A DNA stretch of 64,000 nucleotides from Microbacterium sp. BR1 (GTDB lineage: Bacteria > Actinomycetota > Actinomycetes > Actinomycetales > Microbacteriaceae): the NCBI RefSeq assembly GCF_002812725.1, contig NZ_NMUN01000003.1, positions 248,001-312,000 of the forward strand, written 5' to 3'. Under the pieces are notes generated by a model. It searched no databases. It saw nothing but the letters and a program-made list of their open reading frames with translations, and was not told where the DNA came from. A program made the position numbers and the translations under genes. Position 1 is the first letter of the stretch, and each line of letters opens with the position of its first letter. Positions 55,966 to 64,000 of the stretch are shown in pieces.

Positions 55966-58857
55966 GTGCCCCTCGATGATCCCCTGACGCTTCCCGCGCC
56001 GCCCGTCCTGCCCTCCCGGGCGCCTTTTCCTCTCGTCGCGACGATGGTGCCCCTCGTCGGTGGCGTCGCGCTCTGGGCCATCATCGGCTCGCCGTTCGCC
56101 CTCCTGTTTGCGCTCCTCGGCCCGCTCGTGGCGGTCGGCGGGCTCCTCGACCAGGTGCGGGGAGGCCGCCGCCGCAGAGCACGGGCCGAGGCCGAGTACG
56201 AGCGGGTGCTGGCCGAGATCGAAGCCGCCGCGACCGTGCGCCACGCGCGCGAACGGCGAGAACTGCGTGCGCTGCATCCGGATGTCTCGGCGTTCTCTCA
56301 GCGCTCCGAAGAGATCTGGCGACGACGAACCCCGGGGTCGCGACATCTCGTCGTGGGTCGAGGCGAGCGCCCGAGCGATCTCCGGCTGACGGGCGATACG
56401 TCGCGACCCGAGGCCGAGCGGCTACGCCGCAGCGTCGCCAGCCTCCGGGACGCACCGCTCACGGTCGATTGGCGCGTCGGCGTGGCGGTGCGCGGTGAAC
56501 CGGCGCTCGCGCGCGCCGTCGTTCGCGGGCTCGTCCTGCAGCTCTGCCTCGCGCATACGCCCGAGGCGCTGCGGGTGACGGGTCCTGAGCCGGAGCGATG
56601 GGAGTGGATGTCGGGGCTCCCGCACCAGGCGCTGCACGGTGACGGGCACCGCGACGAGTACGGTGCTGTGCTCCGCGACGGGTACGGCGACCCGCTTCGC
56701 GTGTCGGGCATCGGCGAGGGCCCCATGCAGCTCGTCGTGAGCCCCGCTGACTCCGGTCCCGCGCGCAGGGGCATCCTCATGACGTGGGGTCCGGCGGGGT
56801 CGACGATCGATCCGCGGTGCGCTGTGGTCCTCGACGTGCGTGAACCGGACGACGCGACCCTCACAGTCGGGACGGATCGAGTCGAGCTGGCCGTCGAGGC
56901 GCTTTCGGAGGGCCAGGCGCGGGCGATGGCACGCCTGCTCGCGGAGCGTGGACGGGTGCTCTACGGGCGAGATGAGACGGAGGGTCCGGTCTCGTTCGCT
57001 TCGGTGCGCGACGCCCTCGGGGTCGGTGAGCCCGGGGGTCTATCCGTGGCCCTGGGGCGCGCGGGCGACGGCGACGTGCTCGTGGACCTCGTCCGCGATG
57101 GACCGCACGCCGTCGTCACGGGCATCACGGGCAGCGGCAAGTCCGAGCTGCTGACGACGTGGATAACGGCGCTGTGCGCCGCCTATTCGACACGAGAGGT
57201 CTCCTTCCTCCTCGCCGATTTCAAGGGCGGGATGACGTTCGACGCGCTCGCGGACCTCCCGCACGTCACGGGCGTGATCACCGACCTGGACGGCGGGTCC
57301 GCCGAGCGGGCGATCGCGAGCCTGCGGGCCGAGCTGCGCCGACGCGAGCACGAGCTCGCGCTTCGCGGTGCGCGGGACATCACCGACCCGCGGGTCGATC
57401 TGCCCCGGCTCGTGATCGTCGTGGACGAGTTCGCGGCGCTTCTCGCCGAGCACGATGGGCTGCACCGCATCTTCGCGGATGTCGCGGCGCGGGGGCGGGC
57501 GCTCGGCCTGCACCTCATCCTCGGTTCGCAGCGTGTGTCGGGCGCAATGGCCGACGCGCTGCTCGCCAACTGCCCGCTCCGCGTGGCGTTGCGCTCGGCG
57601 GATGCGGCGGATAGCCGCGCGGTGCTGGGTGACGACTCCGCCGCGCGTCTTCCCGGGGGCTCGGCCGGCCGGGGGCGGGCATTCGTCCGGCGCGCGGGCG
57701 ACACCGCCCCACAGGCTCTGCGCGTCGCGCTGACGAGCAGCGCCGAGCTTGCGGACGTGGCGCGCTCGACCCGACCGCAGGGTGCTCCCCGCGCGCCGTG
57801 GCTGCCGGCCCTCCCGGGTCAGGTCACGCTGCAAGACCTCCGCGAGCGGTCGGATGCCGACGGGGCCGTGCTGCTGGCCCTCGCCGACGACCCGGCTCGT
57901 CAGCGGCAGTTCCCGATCGCGCTCGCCGAGACCAGCGGCCTTGCCGTCATCGGGCGCGGTGCATCCGGAAAGTCGTCTATCGTCGCGCTCATCGCGGCTC
58001 AGGTCGCTGACGCGATCGTGGTGCCCGACGATCTCGAGGCGGCGTGGGACACGCTGATGGGCGAGCGAGAGACGGGGCTCTGGCTCGTGGACGACGCGGA
58101 TGACCTGCTTGCCCGATTCCCGCCCGACCACGCCGTCGCCGTGGGGGAGCGCCTCGACCGGATCGCGCGTTCGGGACGGCTGATCGTGACGGCGCGCTCC
58201 CTGTCGGGTCGCCTGGGTCGGATCATCGACACGCTGCCGCAGCGCGCGCTCCTCGCGCTCACCACGCGCGCGGATCACGTCGCCGCGGGAGGTGAGGGCA
58301 GCGGGTTCCGGCCGGACCTGCCGCCCGGCCGTGGAAGATTCGCGGGCTGGGATGTGCAGTTCGCCCGCGTCGAGGAGCGCCCCGCGTCGACGCCTCCGAG
58401 TCTGGGAACGTGGACACCGGGGGTGCTCACGGGGGTCGTCACGCGACAGACGGACGCGACCGCCGCGGCGCTGCGTACCCGCGTGGGCAGAACCGCGGGC
58501 GTACGCCTACTCCGGGACACACCGCTCGGCGTGCGGCTGGGCGATGTTCAGAGGGGCGATGTTCACAGGGGCGCCGTTCAGACGGGCGACGTTCAGACGG
58601 GCGATGTGCGGGCGGAATCATCGACGGCGCAGATTCTCGTCGGCGACGGCGAGGAGTGGTTGGCGCGCTGGGGCCTGTTGCAGGAGCTGCGGCCGAGGCA
58701 TCCGTTGATCGTCGACGCGGACTGCGCGTCCGAGTTGCGGACGGTAGCCGGGGAGCGCTCGCTTCCGCCGTACGCCCGCCCGGGCGCGGGACGAGCATGG
58801 CTGTGCGCCCCGGGAGCGCGTCCGGCACGGGTGGATCTGCGGGGATCGTCGAGGTGA
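55966..58857 (+). CDS. FtsK/SpoIIIE-type (EccC-like) ATPase
   Basis: 963 residues. Two N-terminal helices (about 22-61), then an N-terminal cytoplasmic region, a P-loop ATPase domain with Walker A GITGSGKSELL (386-396) and Walker B LVIVVDEFAALL (about 482-493), and a second, more divergent P-loop GRGASGKSS (663-671). This matches the architecture of type VII secretion motor EccC/EssC, though no WXG100, EccB, EccD or EccE gene is visible nearby, so an isolated DNA or protein translocase is possible. A 15-bp in-frame repeat lies near the C-terminus. GTG start at 55966; the alternative ATG at 55964 is out of frame. Confidence 0.85.
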   Translation: MPLDDPLTLPAPPVLPSRAPFPLVATMVPLVGGVALWAIIGSPFALLFALLGPLVAVGGLLDQVRGGRRRRARAEAEYERVLAEIEAAATVRHARERRELRALHPDVSAFSQRSEEIWRRRTPGSRHLVVGRGERPSDLRLTGDTSRPEAERLRRSVASLRDAPLTVDWRVGVAVRGEPALARAVVRGLVLQLCLAHTPEALRVTGPEPERWEWMSGLPHQALHGDGHRDEYGAVLRDGYGDPLRVSGIGEGPMQLVVSPADSGPARRGILMTWGPAGSTIDPRCAVVLDVREPDDATLTVGTDRVELAVEALSEGQARAMARLLAERGRVLYGRDETEGPVSFASVRDALGVGEPGGLSVALGRAGDGDVLVDLVRDGPHAVVTGITGSGKSELLTTWITALCAAYSTREVSFLLADFKGGMTFDALADLPHVTGVITDLDGGSAERAIASLRAELRRREHELALRGARDITDPRVDLPRLVIVVDEFAALLAEHDGLHRIFADVAARGRALGLHLILGSQRVSGAMADALLANCPLRVALRSADAADSRAVLGDDSAARLPGGSAGRGRAFVRRAGDTAPQALRVALTSSAELADVARSTRPQGAPRAPWLPALPGQVTLQDLRERSDADGAVLLALADDPARQRQFPIALAETSGLAVIGRGASGKSSIVALIAAQVADAIVVPDDLEAAWDTLMGERETGLWLVDDADDLLARFPPDHAVAVGERLDRIARSGRLIVTARSLSGRLGRIIDTLPQRALLALTTRADHVAAGGEGSGFRPDLPPGRGRFAGWDVQFARVEERPASTPPSLGTWTPGVLTGVVTRQTDATAAALRTRVGRTAGVRLLRDTPLGVRLGDVQRGDVHRGAVQTGDVQTGDVRAESSTAQILVGDGEEWLARWGLLQELRPRHPLIVDADCASELRTVAGERSLPPYARPGAGRAWLCAPGARPARVDLRGSSR
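58540..58614. repeat. In-frame 15-bp tandem repeat in EccC-like gene
   Basis: Five units of GGCGATGTTCAGAGG and close variants, encoding repeating GDVQR/GDVHR/GAVQT pentapeptides. Copy number changes would keep the frame. Confidence 0.85.
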
Positions 58858-58975
58858 TGTGGCAGGTGCGGCGCGGGTCGTCGAGGCCGCGCCGGGGGGC
58901 GCATTGCGCGGGGGAGACGCCCGAAGACACGATTCTCTCTTGCGGTGAAGGCTCCGGCTCGGCCAAGGTGTGGAC

Positions 58976-60523
58976 ATGACCGCCACCACTCCGATCGACC
59001 TCCGCCGTCCCGAAGGCAAGGGTCTCGCCGCCGGCACGCTGGGGCTCTGGGGTTCGACCGTGATCGGACTGGCCTCGACCGCGCCGGTCTACTCGCTCGT
59101 CGCCACCCTCGGCTTCGTCGTGCTCGCGGTAGGTGCCCAGGCCCCGATCGCGTTCGTGATCGCCTTCATCCCCATGCTCTTCATCGCGTTCGCGTACCGC
59201 GAGCTGAATAGAGCCGTGCCCGACTGCGGCACCACGTTCACGTGGGGCACCAAAGCATTCGGACCGTTCGTCGGGTGGATGGGTGGCTGGGGCGTCGCGG
59301 TCGCCGGAATGGTCGTGCTGGCAAACCTCGCCCAGATCGCCGGCATCTACCTGTGGTCCCTCATCGGCGACGGATCGCTCGCCGACAACGTGCCGCTCGT
59401 GACCGCCACAGGGGTCGCCTTCATCGCCGCGATGACCTGGGTCAGCTGGCGGGGCGTCGAGATCGGCGAACGGGTGCAGAACGTCCTGCTCGCGATCCAA
59501 TACCTCGCCCTCGCCATCTTCGTGATCGCGGCCCTCACCCAGTTCTTCTCGGGCACCGCACCCGGCGCGACGCCCTTCGACTGGGCATGGTTCAACCCGC
59601 TGGGCTTCACCGACTGGTCGGGCTTCACCGAGGCCGTCCTGCTCGCGCTCTTCATCTACTGGGGATGGGACACCTGCCTCGCGCTCAACGAAGAGACGAA
59701 GGATCCCAAGCGCATCCCCGGTCTCGCCGCCCTGCTGACCACGGTCATCCTGCTCGTCACGTACGTCACGGTCACGGTCGCCGCCATGATGTACGCGGGC
59801 CTCGGCACCGACGGCACAGGCCTCGGTAACGAGGCGAACGCCGCAGACTTCTTCCTGGCGATCAAGGACGGGCTGCTCGGTCCGTTCGGCTGGGTCCTGG
59901 TCGTCGCGGTGCTGATCTCGGCCGTCTCGTCGACGCAGACCACCATCCTGCCCACGGCGCGCGGCACCCTCGCCATGGCCGCGTACAAGGCCCTGCCGCG
60001 GCGCTTCGCGACCGTGCACCCGCGGTACAAGACCCCGTCGTTCTCGACCCTCGTGATGGGCGCCGTCGCCTCCCTGTACTACGTCGGCATGACCCTGATC
60101 AGCGACAACATCCTGCAGGACTCGATCCTGTCGCTCGGACTCGCTATCGCGTTCTACTACGCCATCACCGGCTTCGCCTGCGTCTGGTACTTCCGCCGAG
60201 ACCTGTTCCGCTCGGGCCGGGATTTCTTCTACAAGGGTCTCCTGCCGCTGCTGGGCGCGCTCATGCTCACCTACGCGTTCGTGCAGTCCGCTATCGACAT
60301 GTACGACGTCGACTACGGTTACACCGTTCTGCTCGGCATCGGCGGCACTTTCGTGGTCGGCGTCGGTGCCCTCGCGATCGGCGTCCTGTTGATGCTGATC
60401 TGGTTCGCCTTCCCGCGGTCGAAGCCCTTCTTCCGAGGGGAGACACTCAACCGCGACTCCGAGGTGCTCGTACCCGAAGACCCGGCCGACTATGGACGGT
60501 CGATCGACGGAGGTCTCGTCTGA
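58976..60523 (+). CDS. APC family amino acid permease
   Basis: 515 residues with about 12-14 helices. The APC signature lies at GTLGLWGSTVIGLASTAPVYSL (helix 1, with Gly-rich substrate region), and ELNRAVPDCGTTFTWGTKAFGPF follows helix 2. It imports amino acids or polyamines with protons; substrate unknown. The ATG at 58976 is preferred over a GTG two codons earlier because AAGG lies 7 bases upstream. Confidence 0.88.
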   Translation: MTATTPIDLRRPEGKGLAAGTLGLWGSTVIGLASTAPVYSLVATLGFVVLAVGAQAPIAFVIAFIPMLFIAFAYRELNRAVPDCGTTFTWGTKAFGPFVGWMGGWGVAVAGMVVLANLAQIAGIYLWSLIGDGSLADNVPLVTATGVAFIAAMTWVSWRGVEIGERVQNVLLAIQYLALAIFVIAALTQFFSGTAPGATPFDWAWFNPLGFTDWSGFTEAVLLALFIYWGWDTCLALNEETKDPKRIPGLAALLTTVILLVTYVTVTVAAMMYAGLGTDGTGLGNEANAADFFLAIKDGLLGPFGWVLVVAVLISAVSSTQTTILPTARGTLAMAAYKALPRRFATVHPRYKTPSFSTLVMGAVASLYYVGMTLISDNILQDSILSLGLAIAFYYAITGFACVWYFRRDLFRSGRDFFYKGLLPLLGALMLTYAFVQSAIDMYDVDYGYTVLLGIGGTFVVGVGALAIGVLLMLIWFAFPRSKPFFRGETLNRDSEVLVPEDPADYGRSIDGGLV

Positions 60524-60534
60524 GCATGATGCGC

Positions 60535-60553
60535 GGGCGGGATGATCCCGCCC
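60535..60553. terminator. Hairpin between convergent genes
   Basis: GGGCGGGA - TGA - TCCCGCCC, an 8-bp stem with a 3-base loop between the APC permease and asparaginase ends. Likely bidirectional terminator. Confidence 0.6.
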
Positions 60554-60572
60554 CGGGTCACGCGATGGCGAC

Positions 60573-61568
60573 TCAGACGGTGACGGCCGCGCGGATGCGG
60601 CCGACGACCTCAGCGCCTCCGCGGATATCCAGGTGCAGGTCGTCCGCCACGAGCGCGACGTCCGCGGCGCTGAGGGCGCCCGCCGTCTGAAGCAGGGTGA
60701 GCGCCACGATCGGCGCGGCGCGCTGGCCGCCGTCGAGCATCTTCAGCGCCACCGTCGTCCCATCGGGGGCGACCGCGACCTGGACGCCCTCAGCGCCGAG
60801 CTTCGCGAACACGCCGAGGCGCTCGCCGAGGATCGTGTCGGGTTGGTCGGGTCCGGCGATCGTCCAGGGATTCTCCCGCACGGCGCCAACGACGGATGCC
60901 GCGTGGCGGTGCAGGGCGAACGGCGAGCGCTCGGACGCGGTCCCCATGCGGTGGATACCGCGCGCGAGCCCGGTCAACGTCACTGCGTGGACGGGCGCAC
61001 CGCATCCGTCGACCACGCTCGCCTGGACCTTCTCGCCCGCGAGGCGCTCGATCGTATCGCGCACGTGACGCTGCAGCGGATGCTCGAGGTCGAGGTAATC
61101 CGCCGTGTCCCAGCCGTTCGCGACGCAGGTGAGGAGCATCGCCGCGTGCTTGCCCGAGCAGTTCATGCGGATCGACGACGCGGGATCGAGGTCGCGGATC
61201 TGCCGGTCGCGCGTCTCGGGATCGGACGCGCGTGCCGCGGGGCAGCCCAGGGCGTCCTCGGTCAGTCCCGCCTGATGGAGGATCGCGCGGACGACCTCGA
61301 CGTGCCGGTCGGTTCCGGTGTGGCTTGCTGTGGCGAGGCCGAGGCGCTCACCCGCGAGCTCGGCATTGGCCGTGAGCATTCCGACCGCCTGGAGCGGCTT
61401 GAGGCTGGAACGGGGCAGCAGCGTCGCCTCGGCGTCGCCGAAGGATGCGCGGACGGTTCCGTCGGGCGCGAGCACGACCGCGGCACCGCTATGACGAGAC
61501 TCGACGAATCCGCCGCGATCGACGGTCGCGAGTTCGACGGCGCCCGGAACAGAGAGGGATTTCGACAC
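60573..61568 (-). CDS. L-asparaginase (AnsA/type III family)
   Basis: 331 residues. It belongs to the asparaginase family related to Rhizobium etli AnsA, and not to the classical bacterial type I/II enzymes: motifs LPRSSLKPLQAVGM, GLATASHTGTDRHVEV and RMNCSGKHAAML fit. It hydrolyses asparagine to aspartate. Two adjacent GTGs exist; the second (61568) lies 6 bases from TAGGCT and is preferred. Confidence 0.87.
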   Translation of the reverse strand: MSKSLSVPGAVELATVDRGGFVESRHSGAAVVLAPDGTVRASFGDAEATLLPRSSLKPLQAVGMLTANAELAGERLGLATASHTGTDRHVEVVRAILHQAGLTEDALGCPAARASDPETRDRQIRDLDPASSIRMNCSGKHAAMLLTCVANGWDTADYLDLEHPLQRHVRDTIERLAGEKVQASVVDGCGAPVHAVTLTGLARGIHRMGTASERSPFALHRHAASVVGAVRENPWTIAGPDQPDTILGERLGVFAKLGAEGVQVAVAPDGTTVALKMLDGGQRAAPIVALTLLQTAGALSAADVALVADDLHLDIRGGAEVVGRIRAAVTV

Positions 61569-61574
61569 CACGTC

Positions 61575-61580
61575 AGCCTA
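61575..61580 (-). promoter_or_regulatory. -10 box of asparaginase gene, leaderless spacing
   Basis: TAGGCT on the minus strand; exactly 6 bases to the GTG at 61568. Confidence 0.45.
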
Positions 61581-61663
61581 ATCGCGTCGCCGCGCGCCGA
61601 CGGATGGCAGAGCTTCGAGCCCGCGATCGCCCCCGGGCGCACGCGGCGTGCGACACTTCCGGT

Positions 61664-62137
61664 ATGAACGGCGAGCACCTCTACCGCGTCGCGACGACCT
61701 GGACGGGCGACCGGGGCACCGGCACCAGCGGCTACCGCGACTACGACAGGGCGGTGACGATCGAGATCGCCGGTAAACCGGTGCTCGAGGCATCCGCGGA
61801 TCGTCCGTTTCGGGGCGACCCCGCCAAGTGGAACCCCGAGGACCTGCTCGTCTCTGCGCTCTCGGAATGCCACCTGCTGAGCTACCTGCATGCCTGCGTC
61901 ACGCTCGGGGTGGTGGTCGTGGGGTACACCGACGAGGCGGAAGGCAGGATGGTGCTCGACGGTCGCGGGGGTGGCGCATTCACCGAGGTCGTTCTGCGGC
62001 CGCGCGTCGTGGTCGCGGATGCCGCCATGCGCGACGAGGCTCACCGCGCGCACACGCTCGCCCACGAGTGGTGCTTCATCGCGAACTCCGTCAACTTCCC
62101 GGTCCGCCACGAGGCGACGATCGAGGTCGCGAGCTGA
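61664..62137 (+). CDS. OsmC family peroxiredoxin-like protein
   Basis: 157 residues. Cys69 in LVSALSECHLLSYLHAC and Cys137 in HEWCFIANSVNFPV are the two redox cysteines of the OsmC/Ohr fold. Probably reduces organic hydroperoxides. ATG start at 61664 after a weak ribosome binding site. Confidence 0.9.
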   Translation: MNGEHLYRVATTWTGDRGTGTSGYRDYDRAVTIEIAGKPVLEASADRPFRGDPAKWNPEDLLVSALSECHLLSYLHACVTLGVVVVGYTDEAEGRMVLDGRGGGAFTEVVLRPRVVVADAAMRDEAHRAHTLAHEWCFIANSVNFPVRHEATIEVAS

Positions 62138-62169
62138 CGGATGCCGTGGGCACGCCGAGGGTCGAGACG

Positions 62170-62958
62170 TCAGAGTCGCTCGTGGGGAAGCGCGCGCTTG
62201 ATCTTCTCGACGGCTCCGTGCGCGGGCGCCTCGTTGTAGGTCCCGGCGAGCTCCTGACCCGTGAGCGCGTGGATCGCCGCCATGATCTCGTCGGTCGCGC
62301 CGCGCCGGGCGCGGCCCGACTCGGGTGCCCCGTGATGCGACAGATCCAGAGGTTCGCCGAACCGCACCGTCACGCGTCGGCGGAGTGACGGCATCCGCGC
62401 GCCGACGGGCATGACTTCGGCGGTGCCGATCAGTCCGACGGGCACGACGGGGGCGCCGGTCTGCAGGGCGAGGAACGCCGCGCCCGTCCGCCCGCGGTAC
62501 AGGCGTCCGTCGAGCGATCGGGTGCCCTCGGGGTAGAGCGCGACGGCGCGGCCGGCGTCGAGGAGCGCCCGCTGCTGGTCGAGCGCATCGAGCGCGGCCT
62601 GGCCGGCACCGCGCTGAACAGGCACGGCGCCGATCGCGGAGAAGAACTCGCGGGTGAACCATCCCGAGATTCCCGTGCCCTCGAAATAGGCAGACTTCGC
62701 CAGGAAGTGCACGGGGCGGGGCGCCGCGACGGGGATCGCGATCGAGTCGATGAACGAGAGATGGTTGCTCGCGAGAATCACCGGGCCCTCACGCGGTACC
62801 CGCTCGCGGCCCTCGACGATCGGGCGGTAGATGAGCCGGGCCAGCGGGGCGACCACCATGCGGCCCACGCCGTAGGTCAGTCCCATGCCACCCGGTTCGC
62901 GGCGATCCTGGGCGGTCGCGACGGGCGCGCCCGCGGGCTCCGGTTGTGCGGGGGTCAT
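62170..62958 (-). CDS. 1-acyl-sn-glycerol-3-phosphate acyltransferase (PlsC-like)
   Basis: 262 residues. Acyltransferase motifs: NHLSFID (His66, Asp71 of HX4D), the FSAIGAVPVQRG block, and YPEGTRS. Adds the second acyl chain in phospholipid synthesis, or a related transfer. The ATG at 62958 is exactly 6 bases after TACCCT. Confidence 0.9.
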   Translation of the reverse strand: MTPAQPEPAGAPVATAQDRREPGGMGLTYGVGRMVVAPLARLIYRPIVEGRERVPREGPVILASNHLSFIDSIAIPVAAPRPVHFLAKSAYFEGTGISGWFTREFFSAIGAVPVQRGAGQAALDALDQQRALLDAGRAVALYPEGTRSLDGRLYRGRTGAAFLALQTGAPVVPVGLIGTAEVMPVGARMPSLRRRVTVRFGEPLDLSHHGAPESGRARRGATDEIMAAIHALTGQELAGTYNEAPAHGAVEKIKRALPHERL

Positions 62959-62964
62959 TGCCCG

Positions 62965-62970
62965 AGGGTA
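62965..62970 (-). promoter_or_regulatory. -10 box of acyltransferase gene, leaderless spacing
   Basis: TACCCT on the minus strand, exactly 6 bases before the ATG at 62958. Confidence 0.45.
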
Positions 62971-63081
62971 TCGCGCGACGCATACGCGACGCGGAATCCA
63001 GCCCCGCGGACGCGTTCAGGTGAGTCAAAGGAATGTCCGACAGGATGGGCCTCTCTCCCCGAACAGCATTGAGGTCCATCC

Positions 63082-64000
63082 GTGCGCATTCGCCCGCTCG
63101 CCGCCCTGTCGGCGCTCGCCCTGTCCGCCATCGTCCTGGCCGGATGCTCCGGCACGAGCACGCCCGACGCCTCCGCCTCCGGCTCGTCGGCGCTGTGCGA
63201 CGCGGCGGCGTCCTCCGGCAAGGCATCCGACTCGGTCACCGTCGAGGGTGAGATCGGCACGGTCTCGACGGCGACGTTCACCCCGGGGCTCGAGGTCGCA
63301 GCGCTCGAGCGCACGGTCATCACCGAGGGTGACGGCGACGCGCTCGAGGAGGGTGACTACGTCCAGTACGCGCTGAGCGCGTTCGCGGCCGACACCGGCG
63401 AGCGCCTCGGTGACGTCGGGTACGTTGACGGCGAACTCCTGCCCCAGCCGGTGACCGCGGGCCAGAGCATCGCTCAGATCCTGGGCTGCGCGAACGTCGG
63501 AACGCGGCTCGCGCTGACCTTCCCCGCAAGCCAGGACCAGTCCGGTGCGACGGTGGGCGCCCAGGTGTACGTCGTGGACGTCCTGGGTGTCACGCCGCTC
63601 GCCGCCTGGGGTGCCGATCAGGACCCCGTCGATGGCTTCCCGACCGTCGAACTCGCGGACGACGGTGCCCCGACGATCACCCTCCCGGAGAGCGAAGCCC
63701 CCACGACGGTCGACATCGAGGTGCTCAAGAAGGGCGACGGCGCGACCGTCAACCCGGGCGACACCGTGCTCGTGCAGTACACGGGCGTCAAGTGGTCGGA
63801 TGGCACGGTCTTCGACTCGAGCTGGGACAAGGGTGCACCCGCGAGCTTCTCGACATCGGGGGTCGTCGACGGATTCCGTCAGGCGCTCGAGGGTCAGACG
63901 GTCGGCTCGCAGGTGGTCGTCGTGATCCCGCCCGAGTTCGGCTACGGCGCGGTCGAGGGCAACGAGTTGCAGAAGGAGACCCTCGTCTTCGTCGTCGACA
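63082..64000 (+). CDS. FKBP-type peptidyl-prolyl isomerase lipoprotein, C-terminus beyond window
   Basis: 306 residues visible. Signal peptide with lipobox LAGC (Cys22). The first part (about 55-180) looks like a degenerate FKBP-like domain (EEGDYVQYALSAFAADTGERL), the second (about 210 on) is a clear FKBP domain: GDTVLVQYTGVKWSDGTVFDSSWDKG and VIPPEFGYGAVEGNEL. It speeds proline isomerisation in exported proteins. GTG start at 63082; cut off by the right window edge only. Confidence 0.9.
   Translation, partial: MRIRPLAALSALALSAIVLAGCSGTSTPDASASGSSALCDAAASSGKASDSVTVEGEIGTVSTATFTPGLEVAALERTVITEGDGDALEEGDYVQYALSAFAADTGERLGDVGYVDGELLPQPVTAGQSIAQILGCANVGTRLALTFPASQDQSGATVGAQVYVVDVLGVTPLAAWGADQDPVDGFPTVELADDGAPTITLPESEAPTTVDIEVLKKGDGATVNPGDTVLVQYTGVKWSDGTVFDSSWDKGAPASFSTSGVVDGFRQALEGQTVGSQVVVVIPPEFGYGAVEGNELQKETLVFVVD

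Overview
The window is a gene-dense, high-GC chromosomal segment of an actinomycete. Gene content and order point to the Microbacteriaceae, most likely a Microbacterium-like organism. The evidence is direct-sulfhydrylation methionine genes (metX/metY), the argS-lysA-hom-thrC-thrB-rho-prfA block, a wecA-atpI-atpBEFHAGDC block, an actinobacterial Rho with a long disordered N-terminus, DUF3097, a DUF222/HNH gene, and many GTG starts. This is an inference from content; no database was searched. Nearly all of the window is ordinary core chromosome. The only clearly mobile-element-derived stretch is about 24.06-24.74 kb.

Layout. 1-2.6 kb: methionine biosynthesis (metX cut by the left edge, metY) on the minus strand, opposite an SDR oxidoreductase. 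3.6-5.4 kb: phosphoribosyltransferase, ung and a GNAT acetyltransferase. 5.5-11.5 kb (minus): a two-helix potassium channel and a complete peptide-type ABC importer (lipoprotein binding protein, two permeases, two ATPases) whose cistrons overlap by 4 bases. 11.7-14 kb: an alpha/beta hydrolase, an AhpD-like protein and a tyrosine phosphatase. 14.1-15.6 kb: a DUF222/HNH protein. 15.7-17.5 kb: a SIP-like protein behind a candidate iron box, then an HEXXH protein and an arginase-family protein. 17.6-20.6 kb: PspA and a TPM-domain membrane protein. 20.8-24.2 kb: DUF3097, trmB, a CPBP-like membrane protein and an SRPBCC protein. 24.06-24.74 kb: tRNA-Arg(CCG) with the remains of an integrated element. 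24.8-26.6 kb: an SGNH hydrolase and a transglutaminase-like protein.

26.7-37.8 kb is argS, an LmeA-like protein, lysA-hom-thrC-thrB (lysine and threonine synthesis), rho and prfA. 37.9-42.5 kb holds a small holin-family membrane protein, an ABC ATPase/permease pair and cysK-cysE. 42.6-53.1 kb is prmC, tsaC, wecA, an AtpI-like protein and the full F1Fo ATP synthase operon, closed by a strong hairpin. 53.2-64 kb contains yaaA, a DUF5684 protein, a PP2C phosphatase, an EccC/FtsK-like ATPase, an APC permease, asparaginase, OsmC, an acyltransferase and an FKBP lipoprotein cut by the right edge.

Points that stand out. (1) Rho carries what looks like an IF2_N-type module ahead of its Q/N-rich low-complexity region. 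(2) Many genes have a TANNNT -10 box exactly 6 bases before the start codon, implying leaderless transcription; this also resolves several start choices. (3) A family of related long palindromes lies at gene ends. (4) An integrase tail sits against the 3' end of tRNA-Arg. (5) A DtxR/IdeR-like box lies just upstream of a stand-alone SIP-like protein. I found no CRISPR array, complete insertion sequence, prophage or rRNA.
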